From an uncultured bacterium (GTDB lineage: Bacteria > Cyanobacteriota > Vampirovibrionia > Gastranaerophilales > Gastranaerophilaceae): a DNA stretch of 64,000 nt. The notes under the pieces were generated by a model that made no database searches, was not told where the DNA came from, and saw only the letters and a program-made list of their open reading frames with translations. The translations under genes and the position numbers were made by a program. Shown piece by piece: positions 1 through 8,051 of this stretch (positions within the stretch are counted from its first letter, which is position 1; every line of letters starts with the position of its first letter). The stretch covers positions 1 through 64,000 of the forward strand of contig URXT01000006.1 in the NCBI GenBank assembly GCA_900551915.1. Reading direction: 5' to 3'.

Positions 1-4
1 CACA

Positions 5-361
5 CTACGTGTGCCGCCTGTCAGTAACTTTTATTAGATGCCAGCCAAAGGGTGAAAATACAGGGTTGGAAACCTCGCCGACCGGAAGTGAAAAGGCTTT
101 GTTTTCAAATTCCGGCACCATCTGGCCGCGGCCAAAATAACCCAAATCACCGCCGCGCTGCCCTGACGGACATATCGAATAAAGCCGTGCGTAATATTCA
201 AAATCGCCGCCATTGTCAATTTCTTTCTTTATCTGCATTGCTTCATTTGCAGTTTTTACAAGAATGTGGCTTGCGCGAACCTGTGTGACTTCTTCGCCCG
301 CAAATACAGCGGAAGTTAACAACATTAGTGTTAAAAATATTTTTGAAATCGTTTTAATCAT
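5..361 (-). CDS. Parvulin-type peptidyl-prolyl isomerase, exported
   Basis: 118 aa. A signal peptide (MIKTISKIFLTLMLLTSAVFAG) leads into a single PpiC/parvulin domain: VRASHILVKT opens it, GGDLGYFGRGQMVPEFE is the central signature, and PFGWHLIKVTD closes it. Family role: cis-trans isomerisation of prolyl bonds in exported proteins, here in the periplasm. It is far shorter than SurA or PrsA because it lacks chaperone arms. The domain looks complete and the stop is seven bases from the window edge. A -10 box sits six bases before the ATG, so the mRNA may be leaderless. No operon partner is visible. Confidence 0.9.
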   Translation of the reverse strand: MIKTISKIFLTLMLLTSAVFAGEEVTQVRASHILVKTANEAMQIKKEIDNGGDFEYYARLYSICPSGQRGGDLGYFGRGQMVPEFENKAFSLPVGEVSNPVFSPFGWHLIKVTDRRHT

Positions 362-367
362 AGCTTT

Positions 368-395
368 ATATTACACCAAATAAATAAAATCGCAA
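368..395 (-). promoter_or_regulatory. Promoter of the PPIase gene, leaderless geometry
   Basis: On the minus strand TTGCGA, a 16-base spacer and TAATAT, then six bases to the ATG at 361. No Shine-Dalgarno sequence could fit between the expected transcription start and the ATG. Read from sequence only. Confidence 0.5.
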
Positions 396-480
396 TTAGC
401 AGCCAAGCGAATCTTTAAATTTTTACATTTTCCATTTTTCGGATATAATATTTTTGCAAATCTTTAATGAGGATTTTTAC

Positions 481-1782
481 TTGAAGAAAACAATTTTAGT
501 TATATTAGCATTAATTCTCAGTGCGCAAAGCTCATTTGCGATTGAAGATATTAAAAAGGTTGATATCAAGCAGGCAATCGAAATTGCCAGAGAAAACAAT
601 CTTGATATTTTGTCATCAAGAATGAATGTTGACATTGCAAAAAACGACATTAAAAGTGCAAACAGACTTCAAAATCCGGAAATAAATCTGTTTTATTATT
701 TTGGACGTGCAGGCAAGGGAAATCCGCAGCAAATCGGCGCAACAGAGCTTATAGAACTCGGCAAACGCGGAGCAAGGAAAAATCTTGCCAAAAGCAATCT
801 GAAACTTGTGGAAAACCACCAGGAATACAACGAATTTGACTTGCGGATGGATGTTCGCGAGGCTTACATAAATCTTGTTGCGGCAAAGACAGTTTTAAAC
901 AACATCCGCACGCAGCAAAGGCTTCTGGAAGAACTTGTGGAGATTGCAGACAAAAAAGTTAAAGCAGGTGAACTTCCGGAAATCGACCTTATTCAGGCGA
1001 GAATTACGCTAAACCAAATGTTTACGCGTGTGAATACAGCCGCAATGACAGTAAAAGCAAAAGCCATTGAATTTAATAAAGTTATCAACAACAAACTGGA
1101 AAATTACGACAGCATTGACGATTTTTTCCCGGATGCAGACGATTTTTTGGCGATGGTGACACCAAAATCCAATTCGAAAATTCCTGATTTTAATTCGATT
1201 GCGGAAAGCGCTCTGAAACAGCGTGCTGATTTGAAAATTGCAAAACAACAGGTTGATGTGGCGCAAAAAAATCTTTCAGTGGTTGTCAGACAACGAATTC
1301 CTGATTTAGAATTAAACGGCGGCTATGCATACCAGACAAAATCGCTTTCTGATGACGGAACCTTCCGTGCAGGGGCTTATGCAGGTTTAAACCTTGTTAA
1401 TCTTCCCGTATTTTACAATTATTCGCCCGAGATTAAAAACGCAAAACTCAAAGTTGAACAGGCGCAGTTGAATTACGAATCCGTCGAAAACAAAGCTTTG
1501 AAAGACCTTTACAGAAGTTACGAACAATTTTTGACGGCAAAAGAAAACTTGAATTTTTACAATGAAAAACTTGTGAAAGATTCTGATGAAATGATAAAAA
1601 TTTCAAAAAAGGATTACGAAACAGGCAAAGCGAATTTGACATCTCTAATCGTAATGGAGCAGTCTTACGAAGAAATTCTTGAAGGCTGTACAAATGCGAC
1701 GGCCGAGTATTACAAAAGCTGGATTGAATTTTTGCGGGAAGCCAACACAGAAGACTTCAACCTTGATACGGAATCCATTTAA
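481..1782 (+). CDS. TolC-family outer-membrane efflux protein
   Basis: About 433 aa. I place the start at TTG 481 rather than TTG 454, because a TGAGGA ribosome site lies seven bases upstream and the protein then opens with a clean signal peptide ending SAQSSFA. The rest has the TolC two-fold pattern of long alpha-helical hairpins, with alternating Ala/Leu/Asn heptads around residues 50-190 and 250-420, broken by short beta segments (NPEINLFYYFG; LELNGGYAYQT). Family role: trimeric outer-membrane channel for tripartite efflux or type I secretion. No inner-membrane pump or adaptor gene is adjacent, so the substrate is unknown. Confidence 0.85.
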   Translation: MKKTILVILALILSAQSSFAIEDIKKVDIKQAIEIARENNLDILSSRMNVDIAKNDIKSANRLQNPEINLFYYFGRAGKGNPQQIGATELIELGKRGARKNLAKSNLKLVENHQEYNEFDLRMDVREAYINLVAAKTVLNNIRTQQRLLEELVEIADKKVKAGELPEIDLIQARITLNQMFTRVNTAAMTVKAKAIEFNKVINNKLENYDSIDDFFPDADDFLAMVTPKSNSKIPDFNSIAESALKQRADLKIAKQQVDVAQKNLSVVVRQRIPDLELNGGYAYQTKSLSDDGTFRAGAYAGLNLVNLPVFYNYSPEIKNAKLKVEQAQLNYESVENKALKDLYRSYEQFLTAKENLNFYNEKLVKDSDEMIKISKKDYETGKANLTSLIVMEQSYEEILEGCTNATAEYYKSWIEFLREANTEDFNLDTESI

Positions 1783-1808
1783 ACAACTTTTGATTGAAAA
1801 GAGGAGAA

Positions 1809-2459
1809 ATGCAAAAAGGCGCAATATTTGATTTAGACGGAACTCTTTTGTATACGCTTGAGGATTTGAAAGAAAGCGTGAATTTTGCACTTGCAAAATA
1901 CGATTATGCGCCGCGTACGCTTGAGGAGGTAAGGAATTTTGTCGGAAACGGCGTCAGGCTTTTAATGGAGCGGGCAGTTCCACAGGGTGCTGAAAATCCT
2001 GATTTTGAAGCCATATTAAAATGTTTCAAAGAGCATTATGCAGAAAACATGTACAACAAAACTAAACCCTTTGACGGGATTTTGGAGATGCTGGAGGTTT
2101 TGCAAAAACGCGGTTACAAAATCGGAGTTGTGTCGAATAAATTCGACAAAGCGGTAAAGGAATTATGCCGGAAATACTTTTGCGAACGAGTTGAAGTTGC
2201 AATCGGCGAGGATGAACAGCACGGAATACGCAAAAAGCCGGCTCCGGACAGCGTTTTCAAGGCAATGGAAATTCTTGGCTGCGACAAAAATTCGACATAT
2301 TACATCGGGGATTCGGAGGTTGATTTAGAAACCGCAAAAAACAGCGGTTTGAAAAGCATAAGCGTCACATGGGGTTATAAAGACCGTGAATTTCTGCTTT
2401 CGCATGGAGCCGAAAATATAGTGGAAAAACCGCGTGAAATTTTGGAGATTCTTCACTGA
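1809..2459 (+). CDS. gph: HAD hydrolase, phosphoglycolate phosphatase-like
   Basis: 216 aa from ATG 1809, which follows GAGGAG; an upstream TTG at 1794 is less likely because the HAD nucleophile motif should sit at the very N-terminus. Motif I is FDLDGT (residues 6-11), motif II VVSNK, motif III the lysine in KKPAPD, and motif IV GDSEVD. A helical cap with GNGVRLLMERAVP lies between motifs I and II, as in the Gph/PGP subfamily. Likely a cytoplasmic Mg2+-dependent phosphatase for 2-phosphoglycolate or a similar small phosphate ester. Starts 26 bases after the tolC-like stop, so probably co-transcribed with it. Confidence 0.8.
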   Translation: MQKGAIFDLDGTLLYTLEDLKESVNFALAKYDYAPRTLEEVRNFVGNGVRLLMERAVPQGAENPDFEAILKCFKEHYAENMYNKTKPFDGILEMLEVLQKRGYKIGVVSNKFDKAVKELCRKYFCERVEVAIGEDEQHGIRKKPAPDSVFKAMEILGCDKNSTYYIGDSEVDLETAKNSGLKSISVTWGYKDREFLLSHGAENIVEKPREILEILH

Positions 2460-2467
2460 GGTTTAAA

Positions 2468-2674
2468 TTATTTTTTCACAAATTCTAATTTGTAACCAAG
2501 AACATCACCCAAAAATTGGGCTTCATCATATTTCATTGTGCCTTTGTTAAGTTTTTGGGAAATCCCATCTGCTGTAAATTTTTTACTGGAAACTTCGTTT
2601 GCCTTTTCGGCTAAAGCCTTAATTGTCAAACATTCCTTTAATAATAACACTCTTAAATCTTCGTTGATACTCAT
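2468..2674 (-). CDS. Small HTH-like protein, copy B of a tandem pair
   Basis: 68 aa, paralogue of the gene just upstream (2678-2884). Shared elements are an N-terminal helix, LAEKAN..SSKKFTADGI..KLN, and the C-terminal block EAQFLGDVLGYKLEFVKK, identical in both. The layout (recognition-like helix, then 'KL...TMKY.EA..LG') resembles a short family of HTH-like proteins seen in Firmicutes and phages. I infer DNA binding but see no proof. Three bases separate the two genes, and even the 3' DNA is duplicated, so the pair arose by a tandem duplication of about 210 bp. Confidence 0.65.
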   Translation of the reverse strand: MSINEDLRVLLLKECLTIKALAEKANEVSSKKFTADGISQKLNKGTMKYDEAQFLGDVLGYKLEFVKK

Positions 2675-2677
2675 AAA

Positions 2678-2884
2678 TTATTTTTTCACAAATTCTAATT
2701 TGTAGCCTAGGACATCGCCCAAAAATTGCGCCTCCTCGTATTTCATAGTTCGATTGTTTAGCTTTTTATAAATTCCATCGGCGGTATATTTTTTGCCCGA
2801 AAATTCCCCAGCTCTTTTTGCAAGTTCCGGTACACTAAGATTTTCCTTAACCAATAAGATTTTAATGTCTTCCTTTATTCCCAT
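2678..2884 (-). CDS. Small HTH-like protein, copy A of a tandem pair
   Basis: 68 aa, first gene of the tandem pair. LLVKENLSVPELAKRAG looks like the first two helices of an XRE/Cro fold and KKYTADGIYKKLN like the recognition helix. The N-terminal halves of the two copies have diverged clearly while the last 18 residues are identical, so selection or gene conversion keeps the C-terminus. A weak AT-rich promoter (TATAAA) sits just before the ATG. Function unknown; a regulator of the adjacent operon is possible. Confidence 0.65.
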   Translation of the reverse strand: MGIKEDIKILLVKENLSVPELAKRAGEFSGKKYTADGIYKKLNNRTMKYEEAQFLGDVLGYKLEFVKK

Positions 2885-2931
2885 AAATTTATACTTTACT
2901 TATGAACGCCAAGTCCCATGCCGCAAAACTA

Positions 2932-3504
2932 CTATCCAAGCTTTTGAATTAACATCAGAATGTTTTCGCCAAGATTTTTCATGTTTGCCATTGCTTCCGC
3001 GTCGTTTACGACTTCGCCCTTGTCGCGGCCAAAGCCCAAATTCCAGTATGTAGACCCCGGAATTATCATCTCTGACATTAACATCATGTGATGAAGGCTC
3101 GCCTGAATTGAAGTTGCGCCGCCGCGCCTTTGTGCAATTACTGCCGCTCCGACTTTGTGACGGAAAAGCTTTCCGTTCGCAAGCGCAACCACGCCTGCGC
3201 GGTCAATCAAAGCCTTCATTTCAGCCGTCATGTCAGAAAAATACGACGGCGTGCCAAAAATTATTGCGTCTGCTGAAAATAAGTCCTCCAGCAAATCATT
3301 CAAAATATCGTCTGAAAATGCACATTTTCTGTTTAATAATTTCTGGCAAGCCCAGCAGCCGCGGCAGCCATGAATATTTTTCCCGCCGATTTGAATAAGT
3401 TTTGTCTCAACACCGGCCGCTTTCAAAGGTTCAAGAACCGCGTTAAGCATTATTTCCGTATTTCCACCCTTGCGCGGACTTCCGTTTATTGCAACAACTT
3501 TCAT
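2932..3504 (-). CDS. NADPH-dependent FMN reductase / flavodoxin-fold protein
   Basis: 190 aa. The N-terminal strand-loop INGSPRKGGNT is the FMN phosphate-binding loop of the flavodoxin-like FMN-reductase family. C-R-G-C-W-A-C (CxxCxxC, residues about 47-53) is the cysteine motif of iron-sulfur flavoproteins and related oxidoreductases, and FGTPSYFSDMTAEMK is the usual second flavin-contact region. Likely a cytoplasmic flavin or quinone reductase. It is the last gene of a three-gene minus-strand run with the acetyltransferase and thioesterase genes, 14 bases after the former. Physiological substrate not predictable. Confidence 0.85.
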   Translation of the reverse strand: MKVVAINGSPRKGGNTEIMLNAVLEPLKAAGVETKLIQIGGKNIHGCRGCWACQKLLNRKCAFSDDILNDLLEDLFSADAIIFGTPSYFSDMTAEMKALIDRAGVVALANGKLFRHKVGAAVIAQRRGGATSIQASLHHMMLMSEMIIPGSTYWNLGFGRDKGEVVNDAEAMANMKNLGENILMLIQKLG

Positions 3505-3518
3505 TTTTGCCCTCGTCT

Positions 3519-4010
3519 CTATAAAATGTATTCCATCAAATAATCATCCATTTCATAACCGTTTCCAATACGTGTTACCAATGCATGATGAGTCTTAAAA
3601 CCCCATTTTTCATATATCAAAATGGTTTTAAAGTTTTGTTTATTAACAGTAAGTCTGATTTTTGAAAAACCGTTTTCTTGCGCAAGTTTTTTAATGTATT
3701 CAAAGGCAAATTTGCCAAAACCCTTGCCACGGTAGTCTTTCTTTATATAAAGCTTGGAAAGGAAGAAATATCCTTCCTCAGGCGCAACGCCAAAGTATCC
3801 GATTTTCTCGCCGTTTTCTACAAGAAAATAATAACTGTAATTTTCTCTTTCAATTTGCTCTGTCAGAGCCAATTCTGATTGAAATTTGTTTACCATGTAA
3901 TATATCTGGCCCAAAGTTAATATCGAATGCCAGTATTCAAACCAAATTTCTTTAGCAAGTTCCGCAAGTTCTTTAATCTCATTTACTTCAACTTTAACAA
4001 TATCTGTCAT
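3519..4010 (-). CDS. GNAT-family N-acetyltransferase
   Basis: 163 aa. The acetyl-CoA pyrophosphate loop is RGKGFGK (about residue 95), after the long beta4 strand ending FFLSKLYIKKDY; the later KIRLTVNKQN...IYEKWGFK strand-helix pair completes the GNAT core. Such enzymes acetylate small amines or protein N-termini; the acceptor cannot be read from sequence. The start has a good ribosome site (AGAGGAAA). The thioesterase gene ends six bases upstream, so translation may be coupled. Confidence 0.85.
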   Translation of the reverse strand: MTDIVKVEVNEIKELAELAKEIWFEYWHSILTLGQIYYMVNKFQSELALTEQIERENYSYYFLVENGEKIGYFGVAPEEGYFFLSKLYIKKDYRGKGFGKFAFEYIKKLAQENGFSKIRLTVNKQNFKTILIYEKWGFKTHHALVTRIGNGYEMDDYLMEYIL

Positions 4011-4016
4011 TTTCCT

Positions 4017-4745
4017 CTAATTCCATTCTGCATTAATTAAACATAAATCATCGCCTGTTTCAGCGTTCTTTAGTACATGTAAGGTTCGGGTATCACTTTC
4101 AAACTCAATTTGTGAAAGAATTTTGCTGCCGTATTTTATCTCTTTTTTGAAAACTATATCAAGGGCTTTCAAGTAATGGCTGCTCCTAAAGTCAAAACCT
4201 AAAGGTTCAAAAGCCCAGATAATATAATTGCAGTTGTTTGCGTGTTTATTAACATCTATATCATCATAACGTATTTCGAACAATTTTTCAATATTTATTT
4301 CAGACGGGTGCTGAATTTTTGCAAAAACCAAATCTTCTGCCTGCTTTTCATAAAGCGGCATGTTTGCATTACCTTCCAGCGCTGACCCGACAGGAACAAT
4401 CTTGCCAGTCTGTATATCCACAAGCGACCAAACACTCGCTATTTTTGCAAGACGGCTTTCTGAATTATGAATTTCAAAATCTCTGTATGCAAAAAGCTTT
4501 TGATAACCGCGCGGACGGGTTTTGAGAAGAAGTTTATGCTCGCCTTCCGGGTATTTGTCAAACTCCATGCGGTATTTGAGAAGAAACCAGGCAAGATTTT
4601 TTGGTGTTATGTAAGAATATCCAAAACCCAAATTTTCAGCATTTTCGCTTGCCAAATCCTGTAGAAAATTCAACAATGCCGAAGGTTTCAGGCCGAGTTT
4701 AAAATCCATTTCGGAATATTTGACTTTAATCTCTTCTTCAAACAT
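4017..4745 (-). CDS. Acyl-ACP thioesterase (FatA-like double hotdog)
   Basis: 242 aa, the normal size for bacterial acyl-ACP thioesterases. Residues 1-130 and 145-242 make the two hotdog repeats. The second contains YDDIDVNKHANNCNYIIW, matching the D-x-D-x-N-x-H-x-N-N catalytic signature of the FatA/FatB family; the final catalytic residue is less clear. Predicted reaction: hydrolysis of long-chain acyl-ACP to free fatty acid. First gene of the operon with the GNAT and FMN-reductase genes. A TATTAT box ends six bases before the ATG, consistent with a leaderless mRNA. Confidence 0.8.
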   Translation of the reverse strand: MFEEEIKVKYSEMDFKLGLKPSALLNFLQDLASENAENLGFGYSYITPKNLAWFLLKYRMEFDKYPEGEHKLLLKTRPRGYQKLFAYRDFEIHNSESRLAKIASVWSLVDIQTGKIVPVGSALEGNANMPLYEKQAEDLVFAKIQHPSEINIEKLFEIRYDDIDVNKHANNCNYIIWAFEPLGFDFRSSHYLKALDIVFKKEIKYGSKILSQIEFESDTRTLHVLKNAETGDDLCLINAEWN

Positions 4746-4819
4746 GTAAAAATAATATCACAGATAAAAATTTAAGGCTTTTGGTTAAGAAAACTTAAAT
4801 TCCCACAAAAACGCCATGG

Positions 4820-4848
4820 TAGACTTTGAAAAACTGTTGTGCTAAACT
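4820..4848 (+). promoter_or_regulatory. Promoter of der
   Basis: TAGACT (four of six matches to TTGACA), a 17-base spacer, TAAACT, then six bases to ATG 4855. No Shine-Dalgarno sequence precedes the start, as expected for a leaderless transcript. Confidence 0.4.
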
Positions 4849-4854
4849 TTTCCT

Positions 4855-6186
4855 ATGGAAAGAAAACCAGTAGTTGCAATAGTTGGAAGACCGAACGTCG
4901 GCAAATCTACTTTCGTAAACCGTCTTCTGGGTTCAAGAAACTCGATTGTAGATGACTTGCCGGGGGTTACGCGCGACCGAATTTATTTTGACGTTGAATG
5001 GCAGAACAAACAGTTCACGGTAATTGATACCGGCGGTATAATTCCGGGCGATGAAGATGAAATTATGGTTTCGATTTTTGACCAGGCGCGTATTGCCACA
5101 GAAGAAGCCGACAAAATTATTTTCCTTGTTGACGGCAAAAGCGGCGTAAATCCGGTTGATTACGATATTGCAAATATTCTGCGCCAATCAGGAAAGCCTG
5201 TTTTTGTTGCAGTAAACAAGCTTGACAATCCTGAATCGCTTTATATGATTAACGATTTTTACTCACTTGCGCTTGGCGACCCGATTGGAATTTCGGCACT
5301 TCACGGAAGCGGCGGCGTGGGCGATTTGCTGGAGATTATCACCGAAGATTTTCCGGAAGATGTTGAAAACTACGAAGATGAAAGAATTAAAATTGCGATA
5401 GTCGGCCGGCCTAATGCAGGCAAGTCCTCTATTGTAAACGCACTTCTTAACGAAAACCGCGTAATCGTATCTGACGTTTCCGGCACAACGCGCGACAGCA
5501 TTGACAGCAATATCAGATATAAAGACCGCGATTTTGTGATTGTTGACACAGCAGGCATCCGCAAAAAATCAAAAGTTGATTACGGCGTGGAGAAATTCGC
5601 GGTTGACCGTGCAATCCGCTCAATCAGAGACTGCAATGTTGCACTTCTGGTAATCGACGCAAAAGAAGGGATTTCCGACCAGGACAAGAAGATTGCTTCA
5701 ATTATTCTTGAAGCCGGAAAAGGCATTATTATTGCGGTTAACAAATGGGATTTAATTGAGGACAAAAAAGCCAACACCATAAACCAATTTGACAAAAAAC
5801 TATCAAACGAAATACCGTTTTTAGAATTTGCGCCAAAGATTTATATTAGCGCACTCACTAAACAGCGCCTCCCTCAAATTTTTGAAAAAGCGCAAGAGGT
5901 TTATGAACAATGCACAAAACGCGTTTCAACAGGACTTTTGAACAAAGTTATGAAGGAACTTTATTCGCTCAATCCGCCTACAAGCGTCAAGGGAAAACGT
6001 TTAAAGATTTTATACACAACGCAGTCAAATATTTGCCCGCCGACCTTTGTAATTTTTGCGAACAACGCGGATTTGCTAAAAGACCATTACAAACGCTATA
6101 TCGAGAACAAATTGCGTGAAGCTTTCGGATTTTTCGGCACGCCGATAAGGATTTCCATACGGGAGCGCAGCGACAAACAGAAATAG
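4855..6186 (+). CDS. der: Ribosome-biogenesis GTPase Der (EngA)
   Basis: 443 aa, typical length. Two tandem GTPase domains: G1 GRPNVGKS at about residue 11 and GRPNAGKS at about 185; G3 DTGGI and DTAGI; G4 NKLD and NKWD. The C-terminal third is the KH-like domain (LYSLNPPTSVKGKRLKILY...). Der acts in assembly of the 50S ribosomal subunit and is essential in most bacteria. Transcribed alone and divergent from the thioesterase operon. The last eight codons (RERSDKQK) recur twice as DNA downstream, described separately. Confidence 0.97.
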   Translation: MERKPVVAIVGRPNVGKSTFVNRLLGSRNSIVDDLPGVTRDRIYFDVEWQNKQFTVIDTGGIIPGDEDEIMVSIFDQARIATEEADKIIFLVDGKSGVNPVDYDIANILRQSGKPVFVAVNKLDNPESLYMINDFYSLALGDPIGISALHGSGGVGDLLEIITEDFPEDVENYEDERIKIAIVGRPNAGKSSIVNALLNENRVIVSDVSGTTRDSIDSNIRYKDRDFVIVDTAGIRKKSKVDYGVEKFAVDRAIRSIRDCNVALLVIDAKEGISDQDKKIASIILEAGKGIIIAVNKWDLIEDKKANTINQFDKKLSNEIPFLEFAPKIYISALTKQRLPQIFEKAQEVYEQCTKRVSTGLLNKVMKELYSLNPPTSVKGKRLKILYTTQSNICPPTFVIFANNADLLKDHYKRYIENKLREAFGFFGTPIRISIRERSDKQK

Positions 6187-6310
6187 TGATGGCTCGCTAA
6201 AATTTGCATACATATCAAAAAAGGGAACGAAGTGACAGACAGAAGTAACGGCGTTTCAATAATTTCTGCAAACATATTAAAAAAGGAAGCGGAACGACGA
6301 GCTGAAATAG
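6161..6310 (+). repeat. Three imperfect copies of the 3' end of der
   Basis: The 26 bases that end der (6161-6186) recur with changes at 6223-6248 and 6285-6310. In the matching frame they read RERSDKQK-stop, RERSDRQK-stop and RKRNDELK-stop. The last two copies are each preceded by a similar AT-rich stretch (about 6200-6222 and 6261-6284), giving a unit of about 62 bases. No start codon serves the copies, so they look like duplicated gene-end DNA or a dispersed element that supplied the der tail. Confidence 0.6.
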
Positions 6311-6321
6311 TCTCAAATATT

Positions 6322-6353
6322 AAAAAACTCCGGAATTAATCCGGAGTTTTTTA
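6322..6353. terminator. Bidirectional terminator between der and the 6360 gene
   Basis: ACTCCGG and CCGGAGT arms around a seven-base loop, with an A-run before and a T-run after. It can serve both the plus-strand der transcript and the minus-strand gene ending at 6360. Confidence 0.85.
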
Positions 6354-6359
6354 ATAAAA

Positions 6360-6746
6360 TTATTCATCTTCCTGGCGTTTAATCATGCCTGACGTTACTG
6401 CATACATTGCGGCTGAGATTTCGGCAGTCGAGGTAAACGGGCCGTAGGATTTAATGAATTTTGCAACATCAAAAGAGTTCAAATACTGCTGAAGTTGAGC
6501 TTTTGAAGCTTCTGTCAAATTTGTAGAGGCAATAATGTTTTGAATATAATTTGCAGCTTTCTCTTCTACATCCGATTCTGAGTAATCGTCTTGAGAAGAC
6601 AAATCCACTTTATCGCCTTCTTTTTTCTCGGTTTTCGCAGCTTCTTCAGAGGCTTTTTCTTCCTCTGCTTCTTTTAATTCTTCATCCTCATCAATTGCAG
6701 CAGCGGCTGATGTGTAAGCCTTTGCTGATACTCCTGAAATTTCCAT
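6360..6746 (-). CDS. Lineage-specific acidic protein, paralogue of 6841-7206
   Basis: 128 aa, not recognised. Starts MEISGVSAKAYTSAAAAIDE, followed by a Glu/Lys/Ala-rich low-complexity segment (residues about 20-60) that looks disordered. The C-terminal 65 residues look folded: helices around NYIQNIIASTNLTEA, then YLNSFDVAKFIKSYGP, TS, and AMYAVTSGMIK. This half matches the end of the next gene upstream. No signal peptide or membrane segment. The two genes are 94 bases apart and probably form one unit. Function unknown. Confidence 0.6.
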   Translation of the reverse strand: MEISGVSAKAYTSAAAAIDEDEELKEAEEEKASEEAAKTEKKEGDKVDLSSQDDYSESDVEEKAANYIQNIIASTNLTEASKAQLQQYLNSFDVAKFIKSYGPFTSTAEISAAMYAVTSGMIKRQEDE

Positions 6747-6840
6747 ATTTATCCGTCCTTTCTAAAAAAATATTACATGGACGTTTACGGAAAATTTATT
6801 TTAAAACTTTAGATTTTATTAAGAAGTGTAAAATACACTT

Positions 6841-7206
6841 TTATTTCACAATTCCTTCGGTTTCATTGTACATAATCATGTAAAAATCAGGACTTGTCAT
6901 ATTCGGGTTGCGTTTCATGAATTTTTGCACATCAAACTTTTCCAGATACTTGTCGAGTTTTTCAACAACTTTTTGCCGGTCTTTGTTTTCTTCTTTAAGC
7001 TTGCTGATATAAGAATTCACCATGGCTTTGACTTCATCTTCGGTCAAAATCGGCATGCCGCCAAGTCTGACTTCATCAGGCTCGTCTTCCTCCAGATATT
7101 TCTTCAATTCCTCCTTCGGGTCTTCTTTTTGCCTTTTGCCATTGCTGTCAGAAGAAGTCGAGGATGAAATCGCCTTGTTAAAAGGGTTATTAACCGAATT
7201 AAACAT
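6841..7206 (-). CDS. Lineage-specific charged protein, paralogue of 6360-6746
   Basis: 121 aa, not recognised. Starts MFNSVNNPFNKAISSSTSSD, then a Lys/Glu-rich stretch, then a helical C-terminal half with YISKLKEENKDRQK, KYLEKFDVQKFMKRNP, TS and MYNETEGIVK. The pattern YI.....N - YL..FDV.KF.K - TS - MY....G..K is shared with the neighbour, so the two arose by duplication with different low-complexity N-termini. Such a layout could suit a secreted or scaffold protein, but this is a guess. Confidence 0.6.
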   Translation of the reverse strand: MFNSVNNPFNKAISSSTSSDSNGKRQKEDPKEELKKYLEEDEPDEVRLGGMPILTEDEVKAMVNSYISKLKEENKDRQKVVEKLDKYLEKFDVQKFMKRNPNMTSPDFYMIMYNETEGIVK

Positions 7207-7370
7207 ATAATGTCTCCTATTTTGTATGTTTACGGAATTTTAGAAAAAATCTTTAATTAAATCCTCCATTTAGTGGAGTTTCAAAAAAATTTTCCGCATG
7301 CAAAAAACCTGCGTTTTCACTCAAAATCACAATTGGTTTAAATAAAGGATGATTTTTTATTTAAAAACAT

Positions 7371-7376
7371 TATAAT
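7371..7376 (+). promoter_or_regulatory. -10 box of the 7383 gene
   Basis: Perfect TATAAT with six bases to the ATG. No convincing -35 at 17 bases. Supports a leaderless start. Confidence 0.4.
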
Positions 7377-7382
7377 TTTTGT

Positions 7383-8027
7383 ATGAAGAAGTCATTAATT
7401 TTGGTATTAGCTCTAATATTATCTTCAAACTGCAGTGCATTTGCGCTTTTTGGAAAAGACAACAAGGCGCTTGAGCCGGAAGGACGCGGATATGTCGGAA
7501 CTTTGCCCAATCTTACAAAGCAATATGACACATCCGAACCTGCTGAAAGCTCGCCGATTTTTGAAAAGACCAAAGACTTTCACAGCGCGAATGAATTAAA
7601 ACCGATTCCGCGCGAAGACCCTGCGTTTGTGAATATTATTCTAAAACCCGACAAAACCAGTCAATACTTAAATGATTTGAATGATTTTATATTAATGCTT
7701 GAAAAAATTTACGATTCTATTGAAAACAGAGAGGATGTCCAAAAATTCGTCGCAAAAGTATATTTTTTCAAGAAAAACGCCGATTATTTCCGTGACAAAT
7801 ACGCGGCAAAACCGGAAAGCTATTATGAAAGCTATCAAAGAGTTTTAGATTTGAGTCTGCGCGCAAATGCAGTCTCACAGCTTCGTGCAGAGGCCGAAAA
7901 ATACAAACCTTATCTGGCATATTCGGGAGCCGGTAAAGTTTACAATTCCGAAAACATTGACCAGCAGCTTGAATATCTCAAAAGTGAAATAGAATCTACG
8001 ATTGCAGTTCTTAAAGAAGCCGAGTAA
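7383..8027 (+). CDS. Exported helical protein of unknown function
   Basis: 214 aa. Signal peptide MKKSLILVLALILSSNCSAFA, with mature protein starting near LFGKDN. Residues 25-75 are Pro-rich and look extended; residues 85-214 are long charged helices (YLNDLNDFILMLEKIYDS; YQRVLDLSLRANAVSQL; LEYLKSEIESTIAVLKEAE). It lacks a lipobox, so a soluble periplasmic protein is likely. I do not recognise the family. Transcribed alone and convergent with the 8052 gene. Confidence 0.7.
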   Translation: MKKSLILVLALILSSNCSAFALFGKDNKALEPEGRGYVGTLPNLTKQYDTSEPAESSPIFEKTKDFHSANELKPIPREDPAFVNIILKPDKTSQYLNDLNDFILMLEKIYDSIENREDVQKFVAKVYFFKKNADYFRDKYAAKPESYYESYQRVLDLSLRANAVSQLRAEAEKYKPYLAYSGAGKVYNSENIDQQLEYLKSEIESTIAVLKEAE

Positions 8028-8051
8028 ACTCCGGCTGGTTTGTGCAAACTT

